Source: Streptococcus sp. 29892 (lineage in GTDB: Bacteria; Bacillota; Bacilli; Lactobacillales; Streptococcaceae). From it: DNA of 64,000 nt. The stretch is taken from NCBI RefSeq assembly GCF_032594935.1, contig NZ_CP118734.1:958001-1022000 (forward strand), given 5' to 3'. Below, piece by piece: positions 1 to 10,777 of this stretch; within the stretch, counting starts at the first letter, position 1; each line of letters opens with the position of its first letter. Both the position numbers and the translations under genes were made by a program. The notes beneath the pieces are model-generated. The model ran no database searches. It had not been told where the DNA came from and saw nothing but the letters and a program-made list of their open reading frames with translations.

Positions 1-919
1 TCAAACGAGAAACGATACCAATCATCAGGACATGTTCATCCTGTGGAAGTCCGAATTGCGCTTGTAAAGCCAATTTATTGGCTTTCTTATCTCCGATTGT
101 TTCAAGGTTATAGTTCTTCACAAGATAGTGGTCTGTCTGACTGTCCCAGCTATCGTAATCAATCCCATTGACAATACCGACCAAATCATGCTTGCGAAGC
201 TCTAGGACGTGTTGCATATTTTCGCCAAATTCTTCGGTCAAAATTTCACGCGCATAGGTATCTGAAACAGTTGTGACCTTGTCAGCATACAAGATACCCA
301 ATTTCATAAAGGAAATGCACTCGTCATGGAAACGAGCAATCCCATCTAAGTAGTAGCTGTAGTCCATTCCCAGAGCAGACCAAAGGGCTTGTTTATGGAA
401 AATGCCTTGGAAAGCTAGATTATGGATGGTGAAGACATGCTTGATAGCACGGAATTCCTCACGGTAGCTGTAGAAAGTACGGCAGAGGAATGGAAGTGCA
501 GCAGTATGCCAGTCATGTGTATGAATGACATCTGGGAAGAAATCCAAGGCTTCCAATAGACGACAGGTTGCATGCTGGAAAAATCCGAAACGCATAGCAT
601 CATCGTCATAGCCATAAAGCTCATCTCGCTCAAAGAAATCACGGTGTTCAATGAAATAGAAAGTAACACCATCGATTACTTGGCTGTAAACATTAGCCAT
701 GGACTGAATGTCGCCTGCACGAACATCAAAACTGGACACATAGTCAAAATCAGCATGGTTATTGATAGCAATTTTCTTATAGAGTGGTAGAACCACACGG
801 ACATCCAACCCCTGTTTTACCAATTCTTTTGGCAAGGATCCGATAACATCGGCCAAACCACCAGTCTTGATGAATGGAAGTCCTTCAGATGCAACAAAGA
901 GAACAGATTTTCTTGTCAT
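1..919 (-). CDS. glgA: Glycogen synthase (partial, C-terminal end outside window)
   Basis: Transfers glucose from ADP-glucose to the growing glycogen chain (GT5 family, cytoplasmic). The visible 306 residues begin MTRKSVLFVASEGLPFIKTG. The KTGGLAD motif at residues 18-24 is the ADP-glucose-binding signature of bacterial GlgA, and THDWHTAALP and GIVNGIDYDSWD are further family motifs. The stop codon lies beyond base 1. The start is fixed by an AGGAG site 6 nt upstream that overlaps the glgD stop codon, so translation is probably coupled to glgD. It is the last visible gene of a glgC-glgD-glgA operon read on the minus strand. Confidence 0.96.
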   Translation of the reverse strand, partial: MTRKSVLFVASEGLPFIKTGGLADVIGSLPKELVKQGLDVRVVLPLYKKIAINNHADFDYVSSFDVRAGDIQSMANVYSQVIDGVTFYFIEHRDFFERDELYGYDDDAMRFGFFQHATCRLLEALDFFPDVIHTHDWHTAALPFLCRTFYSYREEFRAIKHVFTIHNLAFQGIFHKQALWSALGMDYSYYLDGIARFHDECISFMKLGILYADKVTTVSDTYAREILTEEFGENMQHVLELRKHDLVGIVNGIDYDSWDSQTDHYLVKNYNLETIGDKKANKLALQAQFGLPQDEHVLMIGIVSRL

Positions 920-927
920 GATTTCTC

Positions 928-2043
928 CTAGATGATTTGATGTGCTTTGATGTAGGCTGGATTTGCTTCACTGCCCTTAATATCTGTAGAATGAACAATC
1001 TTTGTCGACTTGTCAATGATGGCATTTTCAATGGTAGTACCGTTCTTGATAGTTACACCATTGAGAATGATAGAGTTTTTAACGACAACCCCTTCTTCAA
1101 TAATCACATCACGGTCAATGACGGAGTTTTCTACCTGACCATTGATGTTGGCACCGTTGGCAATTAGGCTACGTTTGACTTCTGCCAGAGGGCCATAGAG
1201 AGTAGGTGAAGAATCGCTTGTTTGCGTATGAATTGGCCAGTCATTCTTGAAAAGAAGTTTACGAGTATCACGGTCAATCAAATCAATCTGTGTTTTGAAG
1301 AAAGATTCCACATTGTTGATACAAGCTACAAAGTCACGGTGTGCATAGCCCATGATTTTGTATTGATCCACTGTATCACGAAGAATATCTTTCAACCAAT
1401 AGAGTGATGAAACCTTGTTGGCACGTTTGATCAACTCGATAAAGGTCGTGCGTTTCATGATGTAAGCTTCTAATGAAACAGGACGGTTTTTGTACTTGCC
1501 GTGGTTTTCTTCAAAAGCAACGACACGTTTGTTATCGTCAAATTTCAGGGTTTGGCAACCGATGAAGTTTTCTTTAGCATCGGTGATATTCTTGTAGAGA
1601 ACTGTAATATCCGCCCCTGTTTTCTCATGCTCTTCCATGACGTTGGTAAAATCTTGGCTGTAGATGAAGTAAGAAGGTGCAATCAACACATATTCTTTGG
1701 TTGAATTTTCAATGAAATGAAGGTTGTCAGAAAAGGCATTGATATCATGTTGATAAACAGAGTTTGGATCTGTCACACTGTTGAGCAAACGAAGAGAGCC
1801 ACGTTTACTGTTGATGTTGTAGTGTTTACCTGTACCAACGTGCTGGATAGTTGAGCGCATACGAACAGGCATATAAACTTGGAACTCTGTAATACCTGAG
1901 TTTGACATGTTTGATAGAACGAAGTCAATTAGTCGATAGCGTCCCAAAAAACCAAAGGCTTGTACGCCACGATGTTCCATTACGTCACCAAAGTGTACAT
2001 TGTTTCCTTCAATATTTACAATTCCTAGAGTATTTCTTAACAT
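928..2043 (-). CDS. glgD: Glucose-1-phosphate adenylyltransferase subunit GlgD
   Basis: 371 aa, second subunit of the ADP-glucose pyrophosphorylase of Firmicutes. It has the nucleotidyltransferase fold followed by a left-handed beta-helix of hexapeptide-like repeats near residues 290-350. Unlike its neighbour GlgC, the N-terminus (MLRNTLGIVNIEG) lacks the GGxGxRL pyrophosphorylase loop. In this family that marks the regulatory, poorly catalytic subunit. It starts 12 bp after the glgC stop and ends 8 bp before glgA, which supports one operon. Assignment rests on paralogy to GlgC and position. Confidence 0.95.
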   Translation of the reverse strand: MLRNTLGIVNIEGNNVHFGDVMEHRGVQAFGFLGRYRLIDFVLSNMSNSGITEFQVYMPVRMRSTIQHVGTGKHYNINSKRGSLRLLNSVTDPNSVYQHDINAFSDNLHFIENSTKEYVLIAPSYFIYSQDFTNVMEEHEKTGADITVLYKNITDAKENFIGCQTLKFDDNKRVVAFEENHGKYKNRPVSLEAYIMKRTTFIELIKRANKVSSLYWLKDILRDTVDQYKIMGYAHRDFVACINNVESFFKTQIDLIDRDTRKLLFKNDWPIHTQTSDSSPTLYGPLAEVKRSLIANGANINGQVENSVIDRDVIIEEGVVVKNSIILNGVTIKNGTTIENAIIDKSTKIVHSTDIKGSEANPAYIKAHQII

Positions 2044-2055
2044 AGCAGTCCTTTC

Positions 2056-3183
2056 TTACTTGGTTACATTCTTATCGATCAAGAGGATATTATCAGCGTC
2101 ACCAGAGAGTTTGGTTCCATCCGCAATCTTAATGTTTTCAGCAACGATGACATAGTCTAGCTCAACTCCCTCACCGATGACAGCACCAGGAAGAAGGACG
2201 GAGTTTTTCACAACAGCTTCTTTATGAACCTGAACATCAGTTGAAATAACAGAGTGTTCTACATAGCCGTCAATGATAGCCCCTTTGTCAATGTAGGCTG
2301 ACTTAACAGTTGCGGTAGCACCGATTACTTGAGCTGGAGAGCCCTTGTCTTCTGAGTAAATTCTCCATGAACGGTCTGAAAGATCCAAGTCACCTGCGTG
2401 GTCAATCAAGTCCATGTTTGATTCCCAAAGGCTGTTCACAGTACCAACGTCCTTCCAGTAGCCACGGAATGGATGGGCGATAAGGGTACGACCGTCTTCC
2501 AAGTATTTAGGAATGATGTCATGACCAAAGTCGTGTGAAGATGTTTCAGATTTATCATCCTCTTGGAGATACTTTTTCAAGGTCTTCCAAGTGAAGATAT
2601 AGATACCCATGGATGCCAAGTTGCTCTTAGGATTTGCAGGTTTTTCTTCAAATTCTTCGATACGGTAGTCCTCATCCGTATTCATGATACCAAAGCGAGA
2701 AGCTTCTTTAATTGGCACTTCAATAACAGCAATAGTTGCGTCGGCTTTTTTCTGAATGTGGGTATCAAGGAGCTTGTCGTAGTTCATCTTGTAGATGTGG
2801 TCACCTGACAAAATCAAGACATATTCAGGATCGTTCAAATCAATGAAATCGATGTTTTGTGTAATAGCATCAGCAGTACCTTTGTACAGACCAAAGCCTT
2901 CAATCTTCTCACTTGGAGGAAGGACAAAGACACCAGAACCTTGCACATCCAAGCCCCAACGTTGTGATTGAGCAACGTAAGAGTTCAAGAGGACAGGTTC
3001 ATATTGGGTCAAAACTCCGACAATATCGATACCTGAGTTGGCACAGTTACTGAGAGGGAAATCGATAATACGATATTTTCCTCCAAATGCGACCGCTGGT
3101 TTAGCGACTTTCTTGGTCAAACCTTCTAGACGTGTTCCACGTCCACCAGCAAGAATCATAGCTAACATTTTATTTTGAGCCAT
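2056..3183 (-). CDS. glgC: Glucose-1-phosphate adenylyltransferase catalytic subunit
   Basis: 375 aa. Makes ADP-glucose from ATP and glucose-1-phosphate, the committed step of bacterial glycogen synthesis. The N-terminal [13 protein letters not shown] loop (about residues 11-23) is the pyrophosphorylase signature. [11 protein letters not shown] carries the metal/substrate-binding Asp, and a C-terminal left-handed beta-helix follows (residues about 295-365). First gene of the glg operon; the promoter region upstream contains a cre-like site, so catabolite control is likely. Length is normal for the family. Confidence 0.97.
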   Translation of the reverse strand: MAQNKMLAMILAGGRGTRLEGLTKKVAKPAVAFGGKYRIIDFPLSNCANSGIDIVGVLTQYEPVLLNSYVAQSQRWGLDVQGSGVFVLPPSEKIEGFGLYKGTADAITQNIDFIDLNDPEYVLILSGDHIYKMNYDKLLDTHIQKKADATIAVIEVPIKEASRFGIMNTDEDYRIEEFEEKPANPKSNLASMGIYIFTWKTLKKYLQEDDKSETSSHDFGHDIIPKYLEDGRTLIAHPFRGYWKDVGTVNSLWESNMDLIDHAGDLDLSDRSWRIYSEDKGSPAQVIGATATVKSAYIDKGAIIDGYVEHSVISTDVQVHKEAVVKNSVLLPGAVIGEGVELDYVIVAENIKIADGTKLSGDADNILLIDKNVTK

Positions 3184-3238
3184 CTAACCACTCCTTAATA
3201 TATATTATAAGCAAATTATAACATAGATATAAAAAAAA

Positions 3239-3252
3239 TGAAAGCGTTTCCT
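3239..3252 (-). promoter_or_regulatory. cre-like catabolite-responsive element
   Basis: Minus-strand AGGAAACGCTTTCA matches the CcpA cre consensus TGWAANCGNTNWCA at 12 of 14 positions. It lies downstream of the distal promoter and over the -35 of the proximal one, a position that would allow road-block or promoter occlusion of glgCDA. Confidence 0.6.
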
Positions 3253-3257
3253 AGACA

Positions 3258-3279
3258 AAAATTGAAATATTTCAATTTT
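3258..3279. repeat. 22-bp perfect palindrome upstream of glgC
   Basis: AAAATTGAAAT followed directly by its reverse complement. It lies between the LysR gene and glgC and is followed on the minus strand by a short T run, so it may end the regulator's transcript. It could also be an operator. Confidence 0.45.
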
Positions 3280-3347
3280 CTTTTCAGAAAGCTTTCATGA
3301 ATATATTATAACATATTGTTTTTGGATTTGTCTATATAAATCTGTAT

Positions 3348-4259
3348 TTACTTCTTGCCAAATTTAACTTCTTCCAGAAGGTGGTTAATAAATTTTTCGC
3401 CCATGTCTGATAGCATAGCTTTTTCATGCTGGATATAGACCAATTCTATTTTATCATCAAATTCTAAAGGAATTGAAACAATGTTATCTCCATTGAGATT
3501 AGAATTGAGGATACCGGTTGCAATGGTATAGCCATCTAGACCAATCAGTAGATTAAAAAGGGTAGCACGGTCAGAAACGACAATCGATTTCTTGTGGTGC
3601 TCTTGTGCCAATATTTCTTCAGCAAAATAGAAGGAGTTGTGGATACCTTGCTCGTAGCTAAGATAAGGGAAATCAGCTAATTCGTCCAAAGTTATCGATT
3701 TCTTCTGTGCCAGTGGATTTGTCTTGCTGACAAAAACGTGGGGCTTGGCAGTAAAAAGATGGGTGTAGGATAGACGATTATCGTCTAGCAGTTTTAAGAG
3801 AACATCACGGTTGAAGTGATTAAGGAAAAGCACGCCTATCTCTGAACGGAAGTTTTTGACGTCATCAATGATTTCCCAGGTCCGTGTTTCCCTTAGAAAG
3901 AGCTCATAATCTTCCAAGTCCGTATCTTTTAAGAGGGACACGAAGGCATTAACTACAAAGGCGTAATGTTGGGAAGATACGCTGAAGAGTTGGCGTTTAG
4001 CACTTGGATTTTTATAACGATCCTCGAGGAGTTCCGTCTGTTCAACGATCTGGCGGGCGTAGGAAAGAAATTCAATACCATCCTTGGTCAGGGTAATCCC
4101 CTTGGAATTGCGGAAGAAGATCTTGATGCTAAGTTCCTTTTCCAAGTCGCGTACGGCATTGGAAAGACTGGGCTGAGTGATGAAGAGTTGTTTGGCAGCC
4201 TCGTTCATACTGCCAGTTTCTGCGATTTTAATAATATAGTATAATTGTTGAATTCTCAT
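3348..4259 (-). CDS. LysR-family transcriptional regulator
   Basis: 303 aa. N-terminal winged helix-turn-helix (MRIQQLYYIIKIAETGSMNE, ITQPSLSNAVRDLEKEL) and a C-terminal periplasmic-binding-like effector domain. It resembles the CpsY/MtaR/MetR branch of streptococcal LTTRs and is a clear paralogue of the regulator at the right end of this window (shared FSVSSQHYAFV-type and SDRATL motifs). Regulons of this branch concern sulfur amino acids; the target here is unknown. It is divergent from the pyr genes. There is no Shine-Dalgarno: TGATACAAT ends 6 nt before the ATG, so the message is probably leaderless. Confidence 0.9.
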   Translation of the reverse strand: MRIQQLYYIIKIAETGSMNEAAKQLFITQPSLSNAVRDLEKELSIKIFFRNSKGITLTKDGIEFLSYARQIVEQTELLEDRYKNPSAKRQLFSVSSQHYAFVVNAFVSLLKDTDLEDYELFLRETRTWEIIDDVKNFRSEIGVLFLNHFNRDVLLKLLDDNRLSYTHLFTAKPHVFVSKTNPLAQKKSITLDELADFPYLSYEQGIHNSFYFAEEILAQEHHKKSIVVSDRATLFNLLIGLDGYTIATGILNSNLNGDNIVSIPLEFDDKIELVYIQHEKAMLSDMGEKFINHLLEEVKFGKK

Positions 4260-4265
4260 ATCTCT

Positions 4266-4274
4266 ATTGTATCA
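4266..4274 (-). promoter_or_regulatory. Extended -10 of LysR gene, leaderless type
   Basis: Minus strand TGATACAAT followed by AGAGAT and the ATG at 4259. A start site 6-7 nt after the -10 box falls on the A of the start codon. It is back to back with the pyrK promoter. Confidence 0.6.
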
Positions 4275-4278
4275 TGAT

Positions 4279-4307
4279 TTGACAAATAATTCTAAAAAAT
4301 GTATAAT
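4279..4307 (+). promoter_or_regulatory. pyrK promoter
   Basis: Perfect sigma-A consensus: TTGACA (4279-4284), 17-bp spacer, TATAAT (4302-4307). The predicted start near 4314 is just ahead of the PyrR-binding loop. Confidence 0.9.
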
Positions 4308-4316
4308 GCTGAAAAT

Positions 4317-4417
4317 ATATCCTTTAACTGAGTCCAGAGAGGCGAAGAAGGGAACGTGATAAATAGGGCAGATACTGCCTTCTTTTCGTGTAACCTTGCT
4401 AGCCAGCAAGGTTTTTC
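4317..4417 (+). promoter_or_regulatory. PyrR-dependent attenuator upstream of pyrK
   Basis: Contains the PyrR-binding loop CTGAGTCCAGAGAGGCG (about 4328-4344). It is followed by a terminator: ACCTTGCT (4393-4400), loop AGCC, AGCAAGGT (4405-4412) and a T run. In Firmicutes, UMP-bound PyrR stabilises this loop, prevents the antiterminator and causes termination when pyrimidines are plentiful. A second copy precedes pyrF. Confidence 0.92.
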
Positions 4418-4467
4418 TCTTATATCGACTTTCTTGTTTTCTGCATTTGCATAGAATAGGAGAAAAG

Positions 4468-5241
4468 ATGATTTTAAAAGAACAAATGTTGCTTGTTGAA
4501 CAAGTCCAACTTGCCCCACGTATTTTTGCTATGACCTTACAGGGGGAGATGGTCCAGGATATGAAGATGGGGCAGTTTGTCCATATTCGTGTTCCTGATG
4601 ATTCCATGCTTTTGAGAAGACCAATTTCTATTTCCGAGATTGATAAGGTCAACTCTCAATGCAGGCTCATTTATCGAGTGGAAGGTCAGGGTACGGAAGT
4701 CTTTTCTAAGATGACTGTCGGACAACATTTAGATGTCATGGGACCGCTTGGGAAAGGTTTTGAAGTGGACTTTCTTACAGCAGGTGACCATATTCTCATT
4801 ATTGGAGGGGGCATCGGTGTTCCACCCCTGGTGGAAGTAGCCAAACAGGCTGCGAAACGTGGCGCCAAAGTCACGTCAGTCATTGGCTTCGCCACAAAAG
4901 AGGCAGTCATTTTGGAAGAAGAATTAGCCCAATTCGGTCAGGTCTATGTCACAACGGATGACGGTTCCTACGGACAAAAAGGAACGGTGGCAAGTGTGGT
5001 TGAACAGTTAACAGACGGCTATGCAGCCATTTATTCCTGTGGAGCACCTGCTATGATGAACTATGTTGATCAACGCTTTCAGGATCATCCTCATGCCTAC
5101 ATCTCCCTTGAGGCGCGCATGGCTTGCGGAATGGGGGCTTGCTATGCCTGTGTTGTCAAACCAAAGCAGGGACAAGAACACGAGAATAAGCGTGTCTGCA
5201 AAGAAGGTCCAGTCTTTACGACCGGCAGTCTGATGTTATAG
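4468..5241 (+). CDS. pyrK: Dihydroorotate dehydrogenase B, electron-transfer subunit
   Basis: 257 aa, FAD and [2Fe-2S] subunit that passes electrons from dihydroorotate (via PyrD) to NAD+. N-terminal ferredoxin-reductase-like FAD domain (LLRRPISISEID), NAD-binding domain (IIGGGIGVPPLVEVA), and a C-terminal cysteine cluster, C-x4-C-x2-C in MACGMGACYAC plus a later Cys in KRVCKEG. The ATG at 4468 is chosen for its AGGAGA site 4-9 nt upstream; the longer open frame begins inside the attenuator. Followed after 9 bp by pyrD. The pair defines a class 1B, NAD-linked enzyme. Confidence 0.96.
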   Translation: MILKEQMLLVEQVQLAPRIFAMTLQGEMVQDMKMGQFVHIRVPDDSMLLRRPISISEIDKVNSQCRLIYRVEGQGTEVFSKMTVGQHLDVMGPLGKGFEVDFLTAGDHILIIGGGIGVPPLVEVAKQAAKRGAKVTSVIGFATKEAVILEEELAQFGQVYVTTDDGSYGQKGTVASVVEQLTDGYAAIYSCGAPAMMNYVDQRFQDHPHAYISLEARMACGMGACYACVVKPKQGQEHENKRVCKEGPVFTTGSLML

Positions 5242-6217
<976 letters not shown>

Positions 6218-6230
6218 TAGAGTAACATCG

Positions 6231-6336
6231 TCCTTTAACCAAGTCCAGAGAGGCTGAAAAGGTAGCATAATATAGCTTGAAAGTTGATTTTCAGGCTGAT
6301 TTCGTCTACCTCCCTGTCCAATCTGGCAGGGTTTTT
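6231..6336 (+). promoter_or_regulatory. PyrR-dependent attenuator upstream of pyrF
   Basis: PyrR loop AAGTCCAGAGAGGCTG (6241-6256), very close to the pyrK copy. The terminator is CCCTG (6312-6316) pairing with CAGGG (6327-6331), followed by a T run. Confidence 0.92.
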
Positions 6337-6358
6337 GTGTCGATTTGGAAAGGAATTT

Positions 6359-7057
6359 ATGAAAGAGAAACGTCCAATTATCGCCTTAGACTTTGCGAGT
6401 AAGGGAGAAGTTCAGTCCTTCCTGGAACAATTCCCAGCCCATGAAAAACTGTATGTGAAAGTGGGAATGGAACTCTACTATGCAGAAGGTCCGAGCATTA
6501 TTTCTTATCTAAAAGACTGCGGACACAGCATTTTTCTAGATATAAAATTGCACGACATTCCCAATACAGTCGAATCCGCCATGCGGGTTCTGGCAAAACT
6601 AGGTGTGGATATGACTAATGTTCACGCTGCAGGTGGGGTTGAGATGATGAAGGCTGCCCGCAGAGGATTAGGTTCAGAGGCTGTATTGATTGCAGTCACT
6701 CAGCTGACCTCTACTTCTGAAGAGCAAATGCGAGCTGACCAAAATATCCAGACCAGTTTGCAGGATGCGGTTGTTCACTATGCGCAAAAGGCGGCACAAG
6801 CTGGTCTTGACGGAGTCGTTTGTTCAGCACATGAAGTTGCATTGATTAAAGGTGCTACGAGGTCGGATTTTGTCTGCTTGACACCAGGTATTCGACCAGC
6901 TGGGGACGATCTAGGTGATCAAAAACGAGTTATGACACCGGCTGAGGCAGCCAGAATTGGAAGTAACTATATCGTGGTTGGTCGTCCCGTTACACGAGCT
7001 GAAAATCCTTACCAGGCCTATCTGGCTATTAAGGAGGAATGGGCACAGCATTCCTAG
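6359..7057 (+). CDS. pyrF: Orotidine 5'-phosphate decarboxylase
   Basis: 232 aa, cytoplasmic; converts OMP to [15 protein letters not shown] (about residues 59-70) holds the catalytic Asp-Lys-x-x-Asp array, and LTPGIRP and [11 protein letters not shown] bind the phosphate. The ATG at 6359 follows GGAAAGGA. The upstream in-frame extension to 6284 lies within the attenuator and is rejected. It sits in its own PyrR-controlled unit with pyrE. Confidence 0.96.
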   Translation: MKEKRPIIALDFASKGEVQSFLEQFPAHEKLYVKVGMELYYAEGPSIISYLKDCGHSIFLDIKLHDIPNTVESAMRVLAKLGVDMTNVHAAGGVEMMKAARRGLGSEAVLIAVTQLTSTSEEQMRADQNIQTSLQDAVVHYAQKAAQAGLDGVVCSAHEVALIKGATRSDFVCLTPGIRPAGDDLGDQKRVMTPAEAARIGSNYIVVGRPVTRAENPYQAYLAIKEEWAQHS

Positions 7058-7142
7058 AAATAGAAATTCTATAGATAAACATGTACAAATCTGTTTGGCG
7101 AAATAGGTTTGAAATTCTTTACGCACTTTAAGGAGGTCTATT

Positions 7143-7775
7143 ATGACACTAGCAACAGAAATCGCATCACACTTGTTGGACATTAAGGCAGTTCACCTGC
7201 GTCCAGAAAAGCCATTTACATGGGCATCAGGTATTAAATCTCCGATTTATACAGACAACCGCATTACCCTATCTTATCCTGAAACACGGAACTTGATTGA
7301 AGATGGCTTTGTTCAGCGTATTGAAGAAGAATTTCCAGAAGTCGAAGTTATTGCAGGTACTGCCACAGCAGGTATTCCCCACGGTGCTATTATTGCTGAC
7401 CGTATGAATTTGCCCTTTGCCTATATTCGTAGCAAACCAAAAGAACATGGGGTTGGTAATCAGTTGGAAGGTCGCATTGTCAAGGGACAAAAAATGGTGG
7501 TCATTGAAGATTTGATTTCAACAGGTGGTTCTGTACTGGATGCTGTTGCAGCGGCAGAGCGTGAAGGTGCAGATGTTATCGGTGTGGTGGCTATTTTCAC
7601 TTACGAATTGCCAAAAGCAGAGCGCAATTTTGACAATGCTGGTGTCAAATTGGTAACGCTCAGCAATTACTCCGAACTTATCAAGGTCGCAAAAGTACAG
7701 GGCTATATCAATGCTGATGGCTTGACCTTGCTCAAGAAGTTTCGCCAAAATCAAGAAACGTGGTTAGAAGATTAA
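7143..7775 (+). CDS. pyrE: Orotate phosphoribosyltransferase
   Basis: 210 aa. Couples orotate to PRPP to make OMP, the step before PyrF. The PRPP-binding loop [16 protein letters not shown] (residues about 119-134) is intact, as is the flexible loop [16 protein letters not shown]. It lies 85 bp downstream of pyrF with a strong AAGGAGG site and no terminator between, so it is probably cotranscribed with pyrF. Confidence 0.96.
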   Translation: MTLATEIASHLLDIKAVHLRPEKPFTWASGIKSPIYTDNRITLSYPETRNLIEDGFVQRIEEEFPEVEVIAGTATAGIPHGAIIADRMNLPFAYIRSKPKEHGVGNQLEGRIVKGQKMVVIEDLISTGGSVLDAVAAAEREGADVIGVVAIFTYELPKAERNFDNAGVKLVTLSNYSELIKVAKVQGYINADGLTLLKKFRQNQETWLED

Positions 7776-7821
7776 GTAGTCATGTTTAAACGCACGATTT
7801 CTGGGAACTTATCTTCTAAAA

Positions 7822-7830
7822 TGGTATAAT
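7822..7830 (+). promoter_or_regulatory. Extended -10 promoter of the glycosyltransferase gene
   Basis: TGGTATAAT (7822-7830), no clear -35. It separates the glycosyltransferase-ung genes from the pyrF-pyrE unit. Confidence 0.6.
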
Positions 7831-7882
7831 GGTACCTACAGTATGTTTGACATACAATTTTTGACCGTATGAGGAGAAATAC

Positions 7883-8809
7883 ATGATTTCAGTTATCGTG
7901 CCTTGTTTTAATGAAGAAGAGGCAATTCCCTATTTTTACGAGGCTATGGAAAAGGTTCGTAAGGAAATGGGGGAAAAATTTGAATATATTTTTGTTAATG
8001 ATGGTTCCAAGGATGGCACTTTAAAAGTCTTGCGTCACTTGTCTGGTCAAGACAAAGTCGTCCGCTATCTATCGTTTTCAAGAAATTTTGGTAAAGAAGC
8101 AGCCCTCTATGCTGGTTTACAGGCGGCTAAGGGCGACTTAGTAACGGTTATGGACGTTGACTTACAAGATCCGCCTGCGATGTTGGTCGAGATGAAAGCC
8201 ATGCTTGAGGCCAATGCAGATTTAGACTGTGTGGGAACCCGTCGTGTCAGTCGTGAGGGTGAACCTCCTATTCGTAGTTTTTTTGCTAAATTATTCTATA
8301 AATTGATGAATAAGATTAGCCAAGTTGAAGTAGTTGACGGTGCCCGTGATTTCCGACTTATGCGTCGTCACATGGTCGATGCCATTCTCTCTGTGTCTGA
8401 ATACAATCGTTTTTCAAAAGGTATTTTTGCCTGGGTTGGTTTTGAAACGGAGTATCTTCCATACAAGAATGTTGAGCGCGTGGCTGGTCAAACAAGTTGG
8501 TCATTCTGGAAATTGCTTTCCTACTCGATTGAAGGGATAATCAACTTTTCAGATACACCGCTAAATATTGCTTCCTATACTGGATTTTTCACCTTCTTGC
8601 TGTCCTTGGTCTTGATGGTGATTGTAGTGGTTAAAACCTTGGTATTTGGCGATCCGACCATCGGTTGGCCCTCAACCATCTGTATCATCCTATTTTTGGG
8701 TGGCTTGCAGTTGATGACTATCGGTATTCTTGGTAAATATTTGGCCAAAGTCTTCTTAGAAACCAAGAAACGCCCTGTTTATATTGTCAAAGAAAAAAGT
8801 TCAAACTAG
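7883..8809 (+). CDS. Family 2 glycosyltransferase, polyprenyl-phosphate type (GtrB/CsbB-like)
   Basis: 308 aa. N-terminal GT-A domain (ISVIVPCFNEEEAIP; VNDGSKDGT; DVDLQDPP with the metal-binding Asp residues). Two C-terminal membrane helices follow (about residues 233-258 and 268-292) and the tail is basic. This is the layout of DPM1/GtrB enzymes that move glucose or another sugar onto undecaprenyl phosphate for decorating wall polymers outside the cell. The sugar and final acceptor cannot be read from sequence; no GT-C partner lies beside it. AGGAG precedes the ATG. Confidence 0.88.
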   Translation: MISVIVPCFNEEEAIPYFYEAMEKVRKEMGEKFEYIFVNDGSKDGTLKVLRHLSGQDKVVRYLSFSRNFGKEAALYAGLQAAKGDLVTVMDVDLQDPPAMLVEMKAMLEANADLDCVGTRRVSREGEPPIRSFFAKLFYKLMNKISQVEVVDGARDFRLMRRHMVDAILSVSEYNRFSKGIFAWVGFETEYLPYKNVERVAGQTSWSFWKLLSYSIEGIINFSDTPLNIASYTGFFTFLLSLVLMVIVVVKTLVFGDPTIGWPSTICIILFLGGLQLMTIGILGKYLAKVFLETKKRPVYIVKEKSSN

Positions 8810-8818
8810 GAGTTGTGT

Positions 8819-9472
8819 ATGGAACATTCAGCCTGGCATGAATTGATCAAGGAACAGTTGCCTGAACATTATTTCGGTAAAATCAATCAATTTTTGGATA
8901 AAGCTTATGCAAGTGGGACCGTTTACCCGCCTCGCGAGAAGGTATTTGCAGCCATTCAGACGACGGCATTAGAAACGGTTAAGGTGGTTATTTTGGGACA
9001 GGATCCCTATCACGGACCTGGTCAGGCACAGGGCTTGTCCTTCTCTGTACCCAATTCGGTACCAGCTCCGCCATCTCTGCAAAATATTTTAAAAGAATTG
9101 GCAGATGATATTGGGGTCAAACAGGACCATGATTTGACAGCCTGGGCGGAAGAGGGTGTTCTTTTACTCAATGCTTGTTTGACTGTTCCAGCTGGTCAGG
9201 CCAATGGGCATGCAGGGCAAATCTGGGAGCCTTTTACAGATGCTGTTATTAAGGTGGTCAATAGCTTAGACCAGCCAGTCGTCTACATTCTTTGGGGAGC
9301 TTATGCTCGCAAGAAAAAGGCACTGATTACCAATCCCAACCATTTGATTGTCGAATCAGCTCACCCAAGCCCTCTATCAGCCTACCGAGGATTTTTCGGA
9401 AGTAAGCCATTTTCAAAAGCAAATGCCTTTTTACATTCAAAAGGAAGTTCAGAAATTGACTGGCTGCGTTAG
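8819..9472 (+). CDS. ung: Uracil-DNA glycosylase
   Basis: 217 aa, family 1 UDG that removes uracil from DNA. The water-activating motif [18 protein letters not shown] (about residues 60-77) and the [13 protein letters not shown] minor-groove loop are intact. The ATG at 8819 is preferred over TTG at 8813 because the AGGAG overlapping the upstream stop codon is 6 nt away. Separated by 30 bp from pyrC, with which it may be cotranscribed. Confidence 0.97.
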   Translation: MEHSAWHELIKEQLPEHYFGKINQFLDKAYASGTVYPPREKVFAAIQTTALETVKVVILGQDPYHGPGQAQGLSFSVPNSVPAPPSLQNILKELADDIGVKQDHDLTAWAEEGVLLLNACLTVPAGQANGHAGQIWEPFTDAVIKVVNSLDQPVVYILWGAYARKKKALITNPNHLIVESAHPSPLSAYRGFFGSKPFSKANAFLHSKGSSEIDWLR

Positions 9473-9502
9473 GTGAAGTTGGCTACACAAAGGAGATTGT
9501 AA

Positions 9503-10771
9503 ATGTTATTAGTAAAAAATGGTCGTGTTGTCGATCCACATTCGGGATTAGACGAAATTTGTGATGTCTTAATTGACGGAAAGAAAATTGTCAAGATTGC
9601 TGAATCGATTTCTGAAGATGTGGAGCAGGTTATTGATGCGACTGGCTTGGTGGTTGCTCCAGGCTTGGTCGATGTTCATGTGCATTTCCGTGAACCCGGT
9701 CAGACCCACAAGGAAGATATTCATACTGGAGCTCTTTCAGCAGCTGCTGGTGGTTTTACTTCTGTGGTCATGATGGCCAATACCGCTCCGACAATTTCCA
9801 CTGTCGAAACTCTGAATGAAGTCTTGGAATCTGCCAAAAAAGAAGCCATACACATTTACAGCGTGGCAACTATTACCAATCAATTCGACGGGCAACATCT
9901 GACCGATTTCCCTGCCTTACTAGAAGCTGGAGCAGTCGCCTTTTCGGATGACGGTATTCCTTTGACAAATGCTGGCGTGGTTAGAAAGGCTATGAAATTA
10001 GCCAAGGAACACGACTGTCTCATCAGTCTGCATGAAGAAGACCCTGATTTGAATGGTATTTTGGGGCTCAACGAGCAAGTGGCTGAAAAATATTTTCATG
10101 TCTGTGGCGCGACAGGTGTGGCAGAATACAGCATGGTGGCTCGTGATGTCATGCTTGCCTATGAAACGGGTGCTCGTGTTCATATCCAGCATTTATCCAA
10201 GGCTGAATCTGTAAAGGTCGTTGAATTTGCTCAAGGTTTGGGAGCAAAGGTCTCAGCAGAAGTAGCACCCCAACATTTTTCACGGACAGAGGACTTACTG
10301 CTAACAAAAGGTGCCAATGCCAAGATGAATCCGCCGTTACGCTTGGAAAGTGATCGCTTGGCTGTGATTGAGGGATTGAAATCTGGCATAATCTCCGTCA
10401 TTGCAACAGACCATGCCCCTCACCATGCCGATGAGAAAAACGTAGAGGACCTCACTCAAGCACCGTCAGGAATGACAGGTTTAGAAACATCGCTTTCACT
10501 GGGTCTGACTCACTTGGTGGAAGAAGGCCACCTAACTCTCTTGCAACTGCTGGAGAAGATGACCATTAACCCTGCCAAGCTCTATGGCCTTGATGCTGGT
10601 TATCTTGCTGAAAATGGACCTGCCGACTTGGTCATTTTTGATCCGACTGTAAATCGTTTGGTCACAGCAGACTTTGCTTCAAAGTCAGCCAATTCTCCAT
10701 TTGTTGGTGATCGATTGAAGGGCGAGGTTCGTTTTACAATATCGGATGGCAAAATTGTTTTTGAGAAATAA
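9503..10771 (+). CDS. pyrC: Dihydroorotase
   Basis: 422 aa, class I amidohydrolase; cyclises carbamoyl aspartate to dihydroorotate, the step before Pyr[13 protein letters not shown] (metal-binding HxH), EVAPQHF and IATDHAPHH are the zinc and catalytic motifs. There is no PyrR attenuator directly upstream, unlike the other pyr units, so it appears to rely on read-through from ung or an unrecognised promoter. It ends at a clear terminator. Confidence 0.96.
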   Translation: MLLVKNGRVVDPHSGLDEICDVLIDGKKIVKIAESISEDVEQVIDATGLVVAPGLVDVHVHFREPGQTHKEDIHTGALSAAAGGFTSVVMMANTAPTISTVETLNEVLESAKKEAIHIYSVATITNQFDGQHLTDFPALLEAGAVAFSDDGIPLTNAGVVRKAMKLAKEHDCLISLHEEDPDLNGILGLNEQVAEKYFHVCGATGVAEYSMVARDVMLAYETGARVHIQHLSKAESVKVVEFAQGLGAKVSAEVAPQHFSRTEDLLLTKGANAKMNPPLRLESDRLAVIEGLKSGIISVIATDHAPHHADEKNVEDLTQAPSGMTGLETSLSLGLTHLVEEGHLTLLQLLEKMTINPAKLYGLDAGYLAENGPADLVIFDPTVNRLVTADFASKSANSPFVGDRLKGEVRFTISDGKIVFEK

Positions 10772-10777
10772 GCAGTA

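Larger units (their letters stand above)
3215..3334 (-). promoter_or_regulatory. glgC promoter region
   Basis: On the minus strand a TAGACA box (3329-3334) is 18 bp from TATAAT (3305-3310), a good sigma-A promoter. A second TATAAT lies nearer the gene (3215-3220) with only a weak -35 (TTTCAT) that coincides with the cre-like site. Inference from sequence only. Confidence 0.6.

Noticed and set aside
4272..4652. 126-aa minus-strand frame over the pyrK leader and 5' end
   Set aside because: Antisense to pyrK and to the PyrR attenuator, no Shine-Dalgarno, composition not protein-like.
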